From: Brucella pseudintermedia
Lineage (GTDB): Bacteria; Pseudomonadota; Alphaproteobacteria; Rhizobiales; Rhizobiaceae
DNA: 64,000 nucleotides
Assembly (NCBI RefSeq): GCF_008932435.1
Contig: NZ_WBWE01000008.1
Location: forward strand, 157,189 to 221,188
Direction of reading: 5' to 3'
This document shows positions 9,685 through 20,400 of the stretch, in pieces; position 1 is the stretch's first letter; each line of letters opens with the position of its first letter. The notes beneath the pieces are model-generated. The model was not told the DNA's origin and did not search any database. It saw only the letters and a list, made by a program, of their open reading frames with translations. The translations under genes were made by a program, and so were the position numbers.

Positions 9685-11334
9685 ATGGCAAGAGACGCGA
9701 CGAAGCTTGAAGCAACGGTCGCAAAGCTGAAAAGGCATTGGGCAGATTCGGCTCCGCAGGACATGCGGGCAGCGTTCAAATCGGATCCGGGCCGGTTCGA
9801 GCGGTATTCGTTATCTCTGGATGACCTTTTGTTTGACTGGTCGAAATGCCGGGTCAACGACGAAACGATCGCGCTTCTCAAGGAACTGGCGGTTGCTGCC
9901 GATGTTGAAGGCCGTCGCGCCGCGATGTTTGCGGGCGAGCATATCAACAATACCGAGGACCGCGCCGTTCTCCATGTCGCGCTGCGTGACACCTCCTCGA
10001 AGGAAGTACTCGTCGACGGACACAATGTTCTGCCGGATGTGAAGGAAGTGCTCGACCGTATGGCGGCATTTTCGGACGGCATCCGGTCTGGTGCCATAAA
10101 AGGCGCGACGGGCAAGAAAATCACCGATATCGTCAATATCGGCATTGGCGGCTCCGACCTCGGACCCGTCATGGCAACGCTGGCTCTTTCTCCTTATCAT
10201 GACGGCCCGCGCGCGCATTTCGTGTCCAATATCGACGGCGCTCATATTGCCGATACGCTTGGCGTTCTCGATCCCGCGACGACGCTTGTCATCATCGCAT
10301 CCAAGACGTTCACGACCATCGAAACCATGACCAATGCGCAGACCGCGCGCAAATGGGTTGCAGAGGCGCTGGGCGAAGCAGCCGTTGGCGCCCATTTCGC
10401 CGCCGTCTCCACCGCGCTCGACAAGGTCGCCGCTTTCGGGATCGGCGAAGAACGCGTCTTCGGCTTCTGGGATTGGGTCGGCGGACGCTATTCAGTCTGG
10501 TCAGCCATCGGCCTGCCGGTGATGATCGCGATTGGACCCGATAACTTCCGCAAGTTCCTCGCAGGCGCACATTCGATGGATGTGCATTTCCGCGACGCGC
10601 CGCTGGAAAAGAACCTGCCCATCTGGCTCGGCCTCATCGGTTACTGGCACCGCGCGATCTGCGGCTATGGCAGCCGTGCGATCATTCCCTATGATCAGCG
10701 CCTTGCCCGTCTCCCGGCCTATCTGCAGCAGCTGGACATGGAATCGAACGGAAAGAGCGTCACGATCGACGGCAAGCCGGTTTCCGGCCCCACCGGCCCG
10801 GTCGTCTGGGGCGAGCCCGGCACGAACGGCCAGCACGCCTTCTTCCAGCTTCTGCATCAGGGCACCGACACCATCCCGCTGGAATTCATCGTTGCGGCAA
10901 AGGGCCATGAAAAGCACCTCGATCACCAGCATGAAATGCTGCTCGCAAATTGCCTCGCGCAGTCGGAAGCCTTGATGAAGGGGCGCACGCTGGACGAAGC
11001 GCGCGCGCAGTTGCAGGCGAAGAATCTCCCGGAAAGCGAAGTCGAACGCATTGCGCCGCATCGGGTCTTCTCCGGCAATCGCCCGTCACTGACCCTCATA
11101 CACGACAAGCTCGATCCGTTCGCGTTCGGGCGTCTGGTCGCGCTCTACGAGCATCGTGTTTTCGTCGAGGCGCAGATTTTCGGCATCAATGCATTTGATC
11201 AGTGGGGCGTCGAGCTTGGCAAGGAGTTGGCCACCGAACTTCTGCCGGTGGTGTCGGGGCAGGAAGCGAGCGACGGCCGCGACGCATCCACGCAAGGGCT
11301 TGTCGCCCATCTGCATGCGCGAAGGAAAGCTTGA
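9685..11334 (+). CDS. pgi: Glucose-6-phosphate isomerase
   Basis: Interconverts glucose 6-phosphate and fructose 6-phosphate in the cytoplasm. It has 549 residues, the normal length of the long bacterial/eukaryotic PGI type. Signature stretches are present: [35 protein letters not shown], the [14 protein letters not shown] phosphosugar signature and the C-terminal [17 protein letters not shown] with its catalytic Lys. The start ATG has GGGAG at about 9 bases. It is the only gene between the coxG promoter region and a strong terminator hairpin, so probably monocistronic. Confidence 0.97.
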   Translation: MARDATKLEATVAKLKRHWADSAPQDMRAAFKSDPGRFERYSLSLDDLLFDWSKCRVNDETIALLKELAVAADVEGRRAAMFAGEHINNTEDRAVLHVALRDTSSKEVLVDGHNVLPDVKEVLDRMAAFSDGIRSGAIKGATGKKITDIVNIGIGGSDLGPVMATLALSPYHDGPRAHFVSNIDGAHIADTLGVLDPATTLVIIASKTFTTIETMTNAQTARKWVAEALGEAAVGAHFAAVSTALDKVAAFGIGEERVFGFWDWVGGRYSVWSAIGLPVMIAIGPDNFRKFLAGAHSMDVHFRDAPLEKNLPIWLGLIGYWHRAICGYGSRAIIPYDQRLARLPAYLQQLDMESNGKSVTIDGKPVSGPTGPVVWGEPGTNGQHAFFQLLHQGTDTIPLEFIVAAKGHEKHLDHQHEMLLANCLAQSEALMKGRTLDEARAQLQAKNLPESEVERIAPHRVFSGNRPSLTLIHDKLDPFAFGRLVALYEHRVFVEAQIFGINAFDQWGVELGKELATELLPVVSGQEASDGRDASTQGLVAHLHARRKA

Positions 11335-11363
11335 CGGCATTCTCTGCACAGCTAGAAATAAAG

Positions 11364-11390
11364 GAGAGCCGGGTTCGTAACCCGGCTCTC
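11364..11390 (+). terminator. Terminator hairpin after pgi
   Basis: Perfect 12-bp stem GAGAGCCGGGTT/AACCCGGCTCTC with a 3-base loop. The T tract on the plus side is weak (TTCAT), so termination may be partial and the following gene may receive read-through from pgi. Confidence 0.7.
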
Positions 11391-11406
11391 TTCATGAGGA
11401 ATGAAA

Positions 11407-12480
11407 ATGGGGCATGAAATGAAAACCGAGATTGTAAAATTTGCCGGCGATGTACCGGGAAATGCCATCGAGCTGCGTGTGCTGCGCTTTGCCGGCAAGG
11501 ACAGCGATGCGCCTTCCGCCTATTTGCAATCGTCGCTTCACGGTGCCGAACTTCCGGGGCAAGCGGCTCTTCATTTTCTGGTTCCGATGTTGAAGAAGGC
11601 GGCGGAGGAAGGCCGCGTTCTTGGCAATATTACCGTTGTTCCGCAAGCCAACCCGATCGGCTCCAATCAGTGGCAGGCCCATCAGCATCTCGGTCGTTTC
11701 GAGACCTTCTCGCTGACCAATTTCAACCGCGCTTTCCCGCTGCTGCCGGATTTCGACACGTCGGAGCTTCCGGAGCCGGATGCGCCAGTCGCTTTGGCAC
11801 AGCGCCTCAAGGCGACGCTTTTAAAGCTGGCCCTGCCGAATGACATCGTTCTCGATCTGCATTGCGACGACGAGAGCGAAAACTACGTCTATATCGCTGA
11901 AGAATTTGCCGAGGACATGAAAGATTTGGCCATCGCGCTCAATTCGACGGCGATCCTCGCATGGGATACGACCGCCGATGCGGCTTTTGAGGAAGCCTGC
12001 GCGCATCCTGTTTTGCAACTGCCAGCGGACAAGCGCAACATGAAGCGCCGGGCGGTTACGACAGTCGAATTTCGCGGCTTGAGCGATGTTTATGCCGATA
12101 TGGGCAAGGGCGACGCCGAAGGCTTGTATAAATTCCTCGTGCATCGCGGTGTCGTTCGCGACGACGATGTGCGGCTCGCAACCGAATATAAGGGGCTTGT
12201 CACGCCGCTTTCGCATGTCGAGATGCTGCGAGCGCCGGAAGGCGGCATGGTGCTCTATCATGTAGCACCCGGCGATGAAGTAAAAGCGGGCGCGAAGCTC
12301 GTCACAGTCGTAACCAGACCGGGTGAACCGGAAGGCGACATTACGCTGACCGCGCCGCAGGACGGGCGCATCCTGACCCGTCGTTCGCTGCGCTATGTGC
12401 GTCGCGGCGATGATCTCCTCAAATTGCTTGGGCTGAAGCCTTCAGCAGTCAAGAAGCGTGCCGGCGCGTTGGAAGCATGA
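11407..12480 (+). CDS. Succinylglutamate desuccinylase/aspartoacylase-family (M14-like) protein
   Basis: Putative zinc-dependent deacylase or amidohydrolase of the AstE/AspA family. Metal-site motifs are visible: SSLHGAELPGQAAL (HxxE), PQANPIGSNQW and DIVLDLHCDDES with a metal His, then VTTVEFRG with the catalytic Glu. The C-terminal part (about residues 255-350) looks like a lipoyl-like beta barrel. ATGs occur at 11401, 11407 and 11419; 11407 is favoured because GAGGA at 11396-11400 is then 6 bases away, whereas it abuts 11401. The stop overlaps the next start by 4 bases. Substrate unknown. Confidence 0.8.
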   Translation: MGHEMKTEIVKFAGDVPGNAIELRVLRFAGKDSDAPSAYLQSSLHGAELPGQAALHFLVPMLKKAAEEGRVLGNITVVPQANPIGSNQWQAHQHLGRFETFSLTNFNRAFPLLPDFDTSELPEPDAPVALAQRLKATLLKLALPNDIVLDLHCDDESENYVYIAEEFAEDMKDLAIALNSTAILAWDTTADAAFEEACAHPVLQLPADKRNMKRRAVTTVEFRGLSDVYADMGKGDAEGLYKFLVHRGVVRDDDVRLATEYKGLVTPLSHVEMLRAPEGGMVLYHVAPGDEVKAGAKLVTVVTRPGEPEGDITLTAPQDGRILTRRSLRYVRRGDDLLKLLGLKPSAVKKRAGALEA

Positions 12481-13217
12481 GCGAAAAGCTTTCCACAGAA
12501 CGCATCAAATCAATCCGTGCCGTCCTCTTCGACAAGGACGGCACCTTGATCGATTTCGACCGCACCTGGTTTTCGATCTCATGGCATCTTGCGCAGCGCG
12601 CCGCGAAAGGCGACGAGCTGCGGGCGCGCGCCTTGCTCGATGCCGGCGGTTATGACTGGCTGACCGAGCGCTTCCGCGCCAATTCGGTTATCGCTGCCGG
12701 TACGGTCGAAGACATCGTTTCGCTTTGGCACCCGGATGTGATGCCCAGGCAATTGCGCGAGCTTGTCGAAGAATATGACGCTTACTGCGTCACTGAAGGC
12801 GCACGCTCGGCAGTTGCCATAGAAGCCTTGCATGAAACCCTTGATGCGCTTCGTGCAATGGGCTTCCGGCTGGGCATTGCCACCAACGATTCCGAGGCGG
12901 GTGCCCATGCCACGGCCAAGGCGCTGGGCATCGACGGGTTTTTCGACGTAGTGATCGGCTACAACACGGCGGCACGCCCGAAACCCTATCCCGATCCGCT
13001 GCTTTATTTTGCTGAAAAGCTGGGGCTGGCTCCGCACGAGATCGCCATGGTTGGCGATAATCTTCATGATCTTGAAACAGCCCACGCGGCGGGGGCAGGG
13101 CTGGCAGTGGGCGTCCTGTCGGGCAACAGTCCGCGCGAGGCGCTCGAGCCACATGCCGATGTGGTGCTGGACAGCGTTGCCGGATTGCCTGAACTGCTGG
13201 CGCCGCCCTCTGTATGA
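12477..13217 (+). CDS. HAD-superfamily phosphatase, phosphoglycolate phosphatase-like
   Basis: Cytoplasmic phosphohydrolase of 246 residues. Motif I is AVLFDKDGTLIDF with the nucleophile and acid/base Asp pair, motif II is GIATNDSE, and motifs III/IV are KPYPDPLLYF and MVGDNLHDLETA. The helical cap between motifs I and II places it with Gph/PGP-type subclass I enzymes. It overlaps the preceding deacylase gene by ATGA, so the two are probably co-translated. The exact substrate cannot be assigned. Confidence 0.85.
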   Translation: MSEKLSTERIKSIRAVLFDKDGTLIDFDRTWFSISWHLAQRAAKGDELRARALLDAGGYDWLTERFRANSVIAAGTVEDIVSLWHPDVMPRQLRELVEEYDAYCVTEGARSAVAIEALHETLDALRAMGFRLGIATNDSEAGAHATAKALGIDGFFDVVIGYNTAARPKPYPDPLLYFAEKLGLAPHEIAMVGDNLHDLETAHAAGAGLAVGVLSGNSPREALEPHADVVLDSVAGLPELLAPPSV

Positions 13218-13232
13218 AAACGCTCTGAAACA

Positions 13233-13263
13233 ATTGCGGCCGGATAAGATATCCGACCGCAAT
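13233..13263 (+). terminator. Stable hairpin after HAD gene, no T tract
   Basis: Stem ATTGCGG-C-CGGATA / TATCCG-A-CCGCAAT, 13 pairs with one C-A mismatch and a 3-base loop, 15 bases after the stop. It lacks a U run, so it may act as a 3' stabiliser or weak terminator. Confidence 0.45.
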
Positions 13264-13345
13264 CACATCCTGTTCAATACTCTAACCTATTGAATCCAAG
13301 CGTCGTGCTTTTAGAAAATCGATTCCGATTTTCGGGCCGATGCCC

Positions 13346-13387
13346 TAGAGCGGTTCCTGTTTTGACGGAATCGTTGGAACCGCTCTA
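13346..13387. repeat. Dispersed palindrome with 12-bp perfect arms
   Basis: TAGAGCGGTTCC (13346-13357) is inverted as GGAACCGCTCTA (13376-13387) around an 18-base loop. A shorter relative with CGGTTCCG/CGGAACCG arms lies at 44297-44327. Confidence 0.7.
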
Positions 13388-13403
13388 TCTATTTGTTTTT
13401 GCC

Positions 13404-13447
13404 GCATTTCCGAACGCAAAACCGTTTCACACTTTTGCTGGAAATGC
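13404..13447. repeat. Dispersed palindrome abutting the fadD stop
   Basis: Nested arms GCATTTCC/GGAAATGC and GCAAAA/TTTTGC around CCGTTTCACAC. It ends two bases from the fadD stop codon (13449-13451), so it probably forms the 3' hairpin of the fadD transcript. It shares its core with the repeat at 9450-9490. Confidence 0.65.
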
Positions 13448-13448
13448 T

Positions 13449-15194
13449 CTAGTCGCGCAGTTCTCGCCGCAAAATCTTGCCGACATTGCTTTTCGGTAGA
13501 CTCTCGCGAAACTCGACTTCGCGCGGGCGCTTGTAATTGGTGAGCCGTTCAGCGCAATAGGCTTTGACGTCATCTGCGGTCAGGTTGAGGTCGCTGCGCA
13601 CGACGAACAGTTTCACGACCTCGCCGGAATGTTCGTTCGGTATGCCGATGGCAGCCGATTCCACGATCCCCGGATGACCCGCGGCTACTTCCTCGATCTC
13701 GTTCGGATAAACATTGAAGCCGGAAACAAGAATCATGTCCTTCTTGCGGTCAACGATCTTGGTGTAGCCTCGTTCATCCATGAAGCCCATGTCGCCGGTG
13801 CGGAAAAAACCGTCGGGCATGATCGCACGCTTGGTTTCGTCGGGACGGTTCCAGTATCCGGCCATCACCTGCGGCCCGCGCACGCAGATTTCGCCGACTT
13901 CACCGAGCGCGAGGTCTGTTCCGTCATCATCACGGATTGCGACGTCGGTTGACGGCATCGGCAAGCCGATGGTGCCGGAAAACTCCGTTGCGTCAAGTGC
14001 ATTGGCGCAGGCGACCGGCGAGGTTTCCGAAAGGCCGTAGCCTTCCGTGATATGGCAGCCGGTCATTTTCTGCCAGCGCTCGGCAACCGGGCGCTGCACG
14101 GCCATGCCGCCGCCGAGAGTGAGGATCAGGGGTTTGAAATCCAGCGCCTGGAAATCGGGATTGTTCATGAGGCCATTGAACAGCGTATTGAGGCCCGGGA
14201 AGATATGGAACGGATATTTCTTCAATTCTTTCACGAAACCGGGAATATCGCGTGGATTGGGGATGAGGACATTGCGCGCCCCGAGTTTAACGCCGATCAT
14301 CGCATTCACGGTAAGCGCGAAAATGTGGTAAAGCGGCAGGGCGCACACAAAATTCAGGGCCTTGGGCTTGCCCTTGTTGCGGAACGCAACCTCCATCCAG
14401 ATACGCATCTGCTCCACATTCGCAAGAATATTGCTGTGGGTCAGCATGGCACCTTTCGATATGCCGGTCGTGCCTCCGGTATATTGCAGGAAAGCAAGGT
14501 CGGAACCCTGTACGGGAATTGGGTTGAAGGATTGGGCGCGGCCTTGAGCCAGTGCATCCTTGAAGGAGGTATGCCCCGGAATGTTCCAAGCCGGCACCAT
14601 TTTTTTCACGCGGCGCACAACGAGATTGATGATATGGCCCTTTAGGCCGTGCATGTCGCCCATCGAGGCGACGATGATATTGGGAACGTCGACAGAGCTA
14701 AGGGTCTTTTCTACCGTCGCGGCAAAGTTCTCCAGAACAATCAACGCTTTGGCGCCGGAATCCTTCAACTGGTGCTCCAGCTCTCGCGGCGTATATAGCG
14801 GATTGACATTCACGACAACGAAACCTGCGCGGAGGATCGCCGTGAAGGCAATCGGATAATGCAGGATATTCGGCATCATCACCGCGACACGGTCGCCTTT
14901 TACGAGGCCCCGCGACTGTAGAAAAGCAGCAAGCGCGCGCGAATGTTCATCGAGTTCCTTGTAGGACAGATCCTTGCCCATACAGGTGAAGGCAGGGCTG
15001 GAGGCGAATTGTCGGCACGATGCCAGAATCATATCGCCGATGGAAGTTGCCTTGCTCAGGTCGATCTCGTGCGGAACGCCAGCGGGATAAGACTTGAACC
15101 AGATCTTTTCCGGCACTGGCGCGCCATTGGCTGGCGATCCTGCGGTGATGGATTCGACTACGGATGCACTTTGCCCAGTCGCTTTTTTTGCCAT
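13449..15194 (-). CDS. fadD: Long-chain fatty acid-CoA ligase
   Basis: Activates fatty acids with ATP and CoA to acyl-CoA at the inner face of the membrane. Adenylate-forming enzyme signatures: P-loop YTGGTTGISKGAMLTHSN, GYGLSETSP, the A8 hinge FRTGDMGFMDERGYTKIVDRKKDMI split by the usual Asp/Arg, and the C-terminal catalytic Lys in YKRPREVEFRESLPKSNVGKI. The frame is open to 15317, but the ATG at 15194 (MAKKATGQ) sits behind GGGGAGAAGAA and gives 581 residues, typical for FadD. No fad operon partners are adjacent; BepR is the next gene on this strand. Confidence 0.92.
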   Translation of the reverse strand: MAKKATGQSASVVESITAGSPANGAPVPEKIWFKSYPAGVPHEIDLSKATSIGDMILASCRQFASSPAFTCMGKDLSYKELDEHSRALAAFLQSRGLVKGDRVAVMMPNILHYPIAFTAILRAGFVVVNVNPLYTPRELEHQLKDSGAKALIVLENFAATVEKTLSSVDVPNIIVASMGDMHGLKGHIINLVVRRVKKMVPAWNIPGHTSFKDALAQGRAQSFNPIPVQGSDLAFLQYTGGTTGISKGAMLTHSNILANVEQMRIWMEVAFRNKGKPKALNFVCALPLYHIFALTVNAMIGVKLGARNVLIPNPRDIPGFVKELKKYPFHIFPGLNTLFNGLMNNPDFQALDFKPLILTLGGGMAVQRPVAERWQKMTGCHITEGYGLSETSPVACANALDATEFSGTIGLPMPSTDVAIRDDDGTDLALGEVGEICVRGPQVMAGYWNRPDETKRAIMPDGFFRTGDMGFMDERGYTKIVDRKKDMILVSGFNVYPNEIEEVAAGHPGIVESAAIGIPNEHSGEVVKLFVVRSDLNLTADDVKAYCAERLTNYKRPREVEFRESLPKSNVGKILRRELRD

Positions 15195-15400
15195 TTCTTC
15201 TCCCCGGATTGCTCCGTCCTGTATTGGGCAGCCTGTGCGCCCGCCGTCTCCCAAGCCATCCGCCCCACGGACGGCTCCCTCATTGATAAATGTGGTCGAG
15301 TTTTGCTCTCTTCGCAAGAGTTACATTGACGTAAGCGTAAATTAAAAAAGAGTCGAGTGTCTCTCCCAATTTTGAAGTCTGGCATTCACGATCGGTTGAA

Positions 15401-15434
15401 ACCCGCCACGGGCAAAATAGCCTGTCCGGCGGGT
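15401..15434 (-). terminator. Probable terminator hairpin of bepR
   Basis: Stem ACCCGCC/GGCGGGT with an inner ACGGGC/GCCTGT pairing around AAAATA, 32 bases downstream of the bepR stop on the minus strand. Followed by only TTT, so weak. Confidence 0.5.
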
Positions 15435-15466
15435 CGAGAATATCGGAACTGTGCCCGGCGACCGTT

Positions 15467-16096
15467 TTATTGGGCTTCTAATGCCTGATTTCTAAGAGAT
15501 TGAACGAGTATCGAGATTGCCCTGCCGCCGTAAATGACAAGATCATAGTTCCTGTCGCCTCGCAACCATTCGTTGAGAAGCCCGCTTAGCATGGAAAGCA
15601 GGATCGGTGCTGCGGTGTCAGCGGTCCATTCCTTTGAAAGCTCCCCGCGTCTTGCGGCCACGTCCAGCAATCCGGCGAAAAGGGAGAGAACATTGGCGCG
15701 CGCTTCCCTAAGGCGCTCTTCAAGCGGGGCCATCTCGCCGACGAACTCGCATCGCTGGTTGATAATGATGAAGATATTCTGCTGACGCTCATCCTTGGAG
15801 AAAAGCTGCAGTGCCTGGATAATCGATTGTTCCAGCACATGCATCGGATTGGGATGGTTGACAGCCGCTGCCTGCAGCATGATTTCTTCTTGCGGAAACC
15901 GGACATTGCCGATGATGGTGCGAAGAATCTCCACCTTGTCGCGGAAGTGGAAATAAATCGCCCCCCGCGTCACTCCGGCATGACAGGCGATTTCCATCAG
16001 TGTAGACTGATTTACACCACGCTCGAGGAAAACCTGCTCGGCAGCTATCAGAATCGCTTCCCGGGTTTCGGCTGCCTCGGCTTTCGTTCTTCGCAT
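15467..16096 (-). CDS. bepR: TetR/AcrR-family repressor of the adjacent RND efflux pump (BepR-like)
   Basis: Ligand-released repressor of 209 residues. The N-terminal TetR helix-turn-helix is clear: EAILIAAEQVFLERGVNQST then GVTRGAIYFHFRDKVEIL, the GAIYxHFxxK recognition segment. The C-terminal domain is the AcrR/TtgR drug-sensing type. Divergently transcribed from the RND genes across a 173-bp gap that contains an 18-bp palindrome of AcrR/TtgR style (16212-16229). The arrangement matches Brucella bepR-bepD-bepE; the symbol rests on that synteny and family. Confidence 0.85.
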   Translation of the reverse strand: MRRTKAEAAETREAILIAAEQVFLERGVNQSTLMEIACHAGVTRGAIYFHFRDKVEILRTIIGNVRFPQEEIMLQAAAVNHPNPMHVLEQSIIQALQLFSKDERQQNIFIIINQRCEFVGEMAPLEERLREARANVLSLFAGLLDVAARRGELSKEWTADTAAPILLSMLSGLLNEWLRGDRNYDLVIYGGRAISILVQSLRNQALEAQ

Positions 16097-16211
16097 GACT
16101 TCTCTCGGGTGAATGCAGGCAGGCTTGTGGGCTCAATTCGCCATTGAATTGGGTAACTCATTCGTGATCTGTAATATTGAGTGATTGACTATAACACGGT
16201 AGTTCGTATTT

Positions 16212-16229
16212 ACAAACACTCGTGTATGT
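16212..16229. promoter_or_regulatory. Probable BepR operator
   Basis: ACAAACACTCGTGTATGT is an inverted repeat with 7 of 9 base pairs symmetric. It resembles the TACAAACA-containing operators bound by AcrR and TtgR. It lies 41 bases before the bepD ATG and about 115 bases before bepR, where a repressor could block both promoters. It covers an alternative upstream GTG at 16222, which argues for the ATG at 16270 as the real bepD start. Confidence 0.65.
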
Positions 16230-16269
16230 TAAATTGGCAGCACCGCGCGACAGCAAGGGCACTCCCACC

Positions 16270-17487
16270 ATGACTTTGAACCGTTCCATTCGGCTTTTTG
16301 CGGCAGGGGCCGCTTTTCTTGTCTTTGCGGGGCAACCCGTTCTGGCACAGGCACCCGGCGGGGCAACGCCGCCGCCGCCACAGGTATCCGTTACCGTGGT
16401 AGAGCCGCATGATGTGCCTGTTACCTACGAATATGCGGCGCGTATCAGCGCCTATCGCGACGTGCAGGTGCGTGCGCGTGTGGGCGGAATATTGCTTCAC
16501 CGCAATTTCATCGAAGGCACGGAAGTCAAGGCCGGCGACGTGTTGTTCGAGATTGATCCGGCGCCTTATCAGGCCGAGCTTGAAAAGGCTCAGGCACAAG
16601 TGGCCCAGGCCGAAGCGCAGTATCAGCAGTCCATCCGCGATGCTGAACGCGCCGAACAACTCGTCCAGCAGAAGGTGCAGAGCACAGCCGTTCGTGATTC
16701 GGCTTTCGCGACGCGAGACCTGAACAAGGCTTCGGTTGCGGCGGCCAAGGCGCAGCTTCGCACGGCTGAGCTTAATCTGAGCTACACCAAGGTGACTGCA
16801 CCGATCAGCGGCATCACCAGCCTCGAACAGGTCAATGAGGGCAGCCTTATCGGCACCGATGCATCTTCCAGTCTCCTGACTTCGATCACGCAGCTCGATC
16901 CGGTCTATGTGAACTTCTCGTTTACGGACACGGAAGCGGCTGAAATCGACCGTTTGCGCGCTGAGCGCGGCGCGACGGGTGAGGATGCGGACCGCCTGAA
17001 GATCAAGGTTCTGTTCGGTGACGGACAGGTTTACGATCACGAGGGAACGATCGATTTCACCTCTTCGTCGCTCGATACGGAAACAGGTACGCTTGGCGCC
17101 CGCGCGGTGGTTGAGAATCCCAATCGACGCCTGATCCCCGGCCAGTTCGTCCGCGCTGTCATTCTTGGCATTCAGGTGAAGAACGCCATCACGATCCCGA
17201 AGGCTGCATTGCTTCAGGGGCCGCAAACGCAGTTCGTCTATGTGGTCAACAAGGACAATATTGTCGAAGTCCGGCCGATCACCGTCGCGCGCGAGTTGAG
17301 CGACGCATGGCTGGTTTCCGAGGGCCTCAATGCAGGCGACCGGGTGATTTCCGAAGGACTTGTCAAGGCAGCGCCCGGCAAGCCCGTTAATCCGGTCGAC
17401 GCAGCGACTGAAGCAGGCAATCGCACCTCGCCGGACAAGGCGGCGGGTGCTGAAGCTGGCAAAGAACAGGCGGCAGGCAAGCAATGA
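16270..17487 (+). CDS. bepD: RND efflux periplasmic adaptor (membrane fusion protein), BepD/AcrA-like
   Basis: Links the inner-membrane RND pump to an outer-membrane channel. It has 405 residues from the ATG at 16270, giving a Sec signal ([21 protein letters not shown]). Barrel-sandwich halves ([40 protein letters not shown]) flank a helical hairpin rich in Ala, Gln and Glu. The beta-barrel and membrane-proximal domains follow, and a hydrophilic tail ends the protein. Overlaps bepE by 4 bases. No outer-membrane channel gene follows, as in Brucella, where a TolC-like partner (BepC) is encoded elsewhere. Confidence 0.9.
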   Translation: MTLNRSIRLFAAGAAFLVFAGQPVLAQAPGGATPPPPQVSVTVVEPHDVPVTYEYAARISAYRDVQVRARVGGILLHRNFIEGTEVKAGDVLFEIDPAPYQAELEKAQAQVAQAEAQYQQSIRDAERAEQLVQQKVQSTAVRDSAFATRDLNKASVAAAKAQLRTAELNLSYTKVTAPISGITSLEQVNEGSLIGTDASSSLLTSITQLDPVYVNFSFTDTEAAEIDRLRAERGATGEDADRLKIKVLFGDGQVYDHEGTIDFTSSSLDTETGTLGARAVVENPNRRLIPGQFVRAVILGIQVKNAITIPKAALLQGPQTQFVYVVNKDNIVEVRPITVARELSDAWLVSEGLNAGDRVISEGLVKAAPGKPVNPVDAATEAGNRTSPDKAAGAEAGKEQAAGKQ

Positions 17488-20400
17488 ACAGATTTTTCGT
17501 CGACCGCCCCGTTTTCGCGGCGGTCATCTCCATTGTGCTCGTGCTGGCCGGCCTGATCTGTATCCGGATTTTGCCGATTGCCCAGTATCCCGAACTGACG
17601 CCGCCGCAGGTCGTCGTCAGTGCAACCTATCCCGGTGCAAGTGCCGAAACAGTGGCGCAGACCGTTGCCGCGCCGTTGGAACAGCAGATCAACGGCGTCG
17701 AGAACATGCTCTATATGCAGTCCTCGAGCCTCGGCAGCGGCACGATGCAGCTGACCGTGACCTTTGCCCTGGGCACTGACCCGGATCAGGCCACCATCAA
17801 CGTCAATAACCGCGTGCAGCGTGCGACTTCCTCGCTTCCGCAGGAAGTGCAGCGCCTTGGCGTGACTGTGGACAAGCGTTCCACCACAATTCTGGGCATG
17901 GTCGCCATGTTCTCCGACAGCGATCGCTACGACCGCACCTATGTCGGTAACTATGCGCTCCTCAATGTGGTCGACGATCTCAAGCGTCTGCAGGGCGTCG
18001 GTGACGTGCAGCTGCTCGGCAACATCGATTATTCGATGCGCATCTGGCTGCGGCCTGACAAGCTGGCGCAGTATAATCTGACGCCAAGCGACGTCTCGGC
18101 GGCTATCCAGGAGCAGAACGCGCAGTTTGCGGCAGGCCGCTTCGGCGACCAGCCAGATCCGCAAGCCGGGCCGTTCACCTATACGGCGACCACGCAGGGA
18201 CGCCTGCCTGACGCCGCGGCATTCGAGAACATTATCCTCCGTTCGAGCTCCAATGCGGCAACGCTCCGTCTCAAGGACGTCGCGCGTGTCGAACTCGGTA
18301 CGGAAAGCTATCTCGTCGACAGTAATCTGAACGGCACGTCAGCCGTCCCGATTGCGATCTATCTGCAGCCGGGCGCCAACGCGCTCAACACGATGGAACT
18401 CATTCAGAACCGAATGAATGAGCTGAAGGCAAGCTTCCCGGCGGGTATCGATTATTCGATCCCGTTCGATACGACGAAGTTCATCAAGGTTTCCATCGAG
18501 GAAGTGGTTCACACCTTCATCGAGGCGATCATTCTCGTCGTGCTGGTGGTGTTCATCTTTCTGCAGAACTGGCGGGCGACGCTTATCCCCATCATCGCGG
18601 TGCCGATCTCGATTATCGGTACTTTCGCTGGCATGTATGTGCTGGGCTTCTCCATCAACCTCCTGACGCTCTTCGGTCTGGTGCTGGCAATCGGTATCGT
18701 GGTCGACGACGCTATCGTGGTGCTGGAAAACGTCGAACGTATCATGACCACGGAAAAACTGTCGCCGCGCAAGGCCGCCATCAAGGCCATGGGCGAGGTG
18801 ACAGGGCCGGTGGTCGCGATTGTTCTCGTGCTGTGCGCGGTGTTCATTCCGGTCGCCTTCATGGGCGGTCTCGTTGGCGAAATGTACAAGCAGTTCGCCG
18901 TGACCATCGCGATCTCGGTGACGCTGTCAGGTCTCGTGGCTCTGACACTGACGCCCGCGCTCTGCGCGCTGATCCTGAAGCCGGGCCATCATGAGCCGAT
19001 GCTGCCGTTCCGCATCTTCAACCGCTTCTTCGAGCGGGTGACGGACGGCTATTCCCGCGGCGTTCGCTTCTTCCTGAAGCGCGCTGCAATCGGACTGGTC
19101 ATTTTTGCGGGTCTTCTGGGCGCCACCTATTATCTTTTCGAAAGGGTGCCGGGATCGCTGTTGCCGGATGAGGATCAGGGCTTCCTGTTCAGCGTTGCGG
19201 TGCTTCCTCCCGCCGCCTCTCTGGAGCGCACAACGGCGGTTCTGGATCAGGCGAGCGCGAATATCCGGAAAAACCCTGCTGTCGAGAGCGTCTTTGCGGT
19301 ATCCGGCTTTGACCTTCTGTCGGGCGGTCTGAAAACCAGTGCGGGCACGATGTTCATCATGCTCAAGGACTGGAAGGAACGCACGACGCCTGAAACCGAC
19401 GCGCGCAATCTCCCCGGCGCCATCATGGGGATGAATGCGGGGATCAAGGACGGCCTTGTTCTTGCGTTCAACCCGCCTCCGATCATGGGTCTCAGCACGA
19501 CCGGCGGCTTTGAACTCTACGTTCAGGATCGTACGGGCGGCGGTGTGGATTCGCTGACGCGGGCGACCCAGCTCATTACCGAGGCTGCAGTCAAGCGGCC
19601 CGAGTTGCAGGGCGTGCGCACGACGTTCGATCCGAACGTTCCGCAGTACGACATCCAGCTTGATCGCGAAAAGGCGAAGGCCATGGGTGTGCCGATCGAT
19701 TCTGTATTCACCGCAATGCAGGCAACCTTCGGCAGCCTCTACGTCAACGACTTCACGCTGTTTGGCCGCAACTACCAGGTCAACCTCCAGTCGGAAGCCG
19801 AGTTCCGCCGCGATCCAAGCGATCTCAAGCATGTCTTCGTACGGGCCAATTCCGGCAGCATGATCCCGCTCGATGCTCTCGTGACCGTCAAGCGTATCGT
19901 TGGTCCGGATCAGCTCGAACGCTTCAATGCCTTCAACGCGGCCAAGATCACCGGTAATCCGGCGCCGGGTTTCACTTCCGGTGATGCGATCAAGGCGATG
20001 CAGGAAGTCGCTGCGGAAGTCCTCCCGCAAGGCTACCAGATCGCATGGACAGGCTCGGCCTATCAGGAAGTGACCACCAGCGGCACGGGCACGCAGGCCA
20101 TGATCTTCGGTCTTGTCATGGTGTTCCTGATCCTTGCCGCGCAGTATGAACGCTGGAGCCTGCCGCTCGCCGTCATCACGGCAGTACCGTTCGCAATCTT
20201 CGGTGCGTTGCTGGCGACCGATCTGCGCGGGCTGACCAATGACGTCTATTTCCAGATTGGTCTGGTGACGCTCATAGGTCTGGCGGCGAAGAACGCGATC
20301 CTGATCGTGGAATTCGCGGTGCTTGAACGGGAGACCGGCAAATCCGCCATCGAGGCGGCAGCGTCGGCAGCCCGCCTGCGCTTCCGTCCGATCGTGATGA

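Noticed and set aside
16210..17484. 424-residue minus-strand frame opposite bepD
   Set aside because: Antisense shadow of a canonical membrane fusion protein; no recognisable domain.
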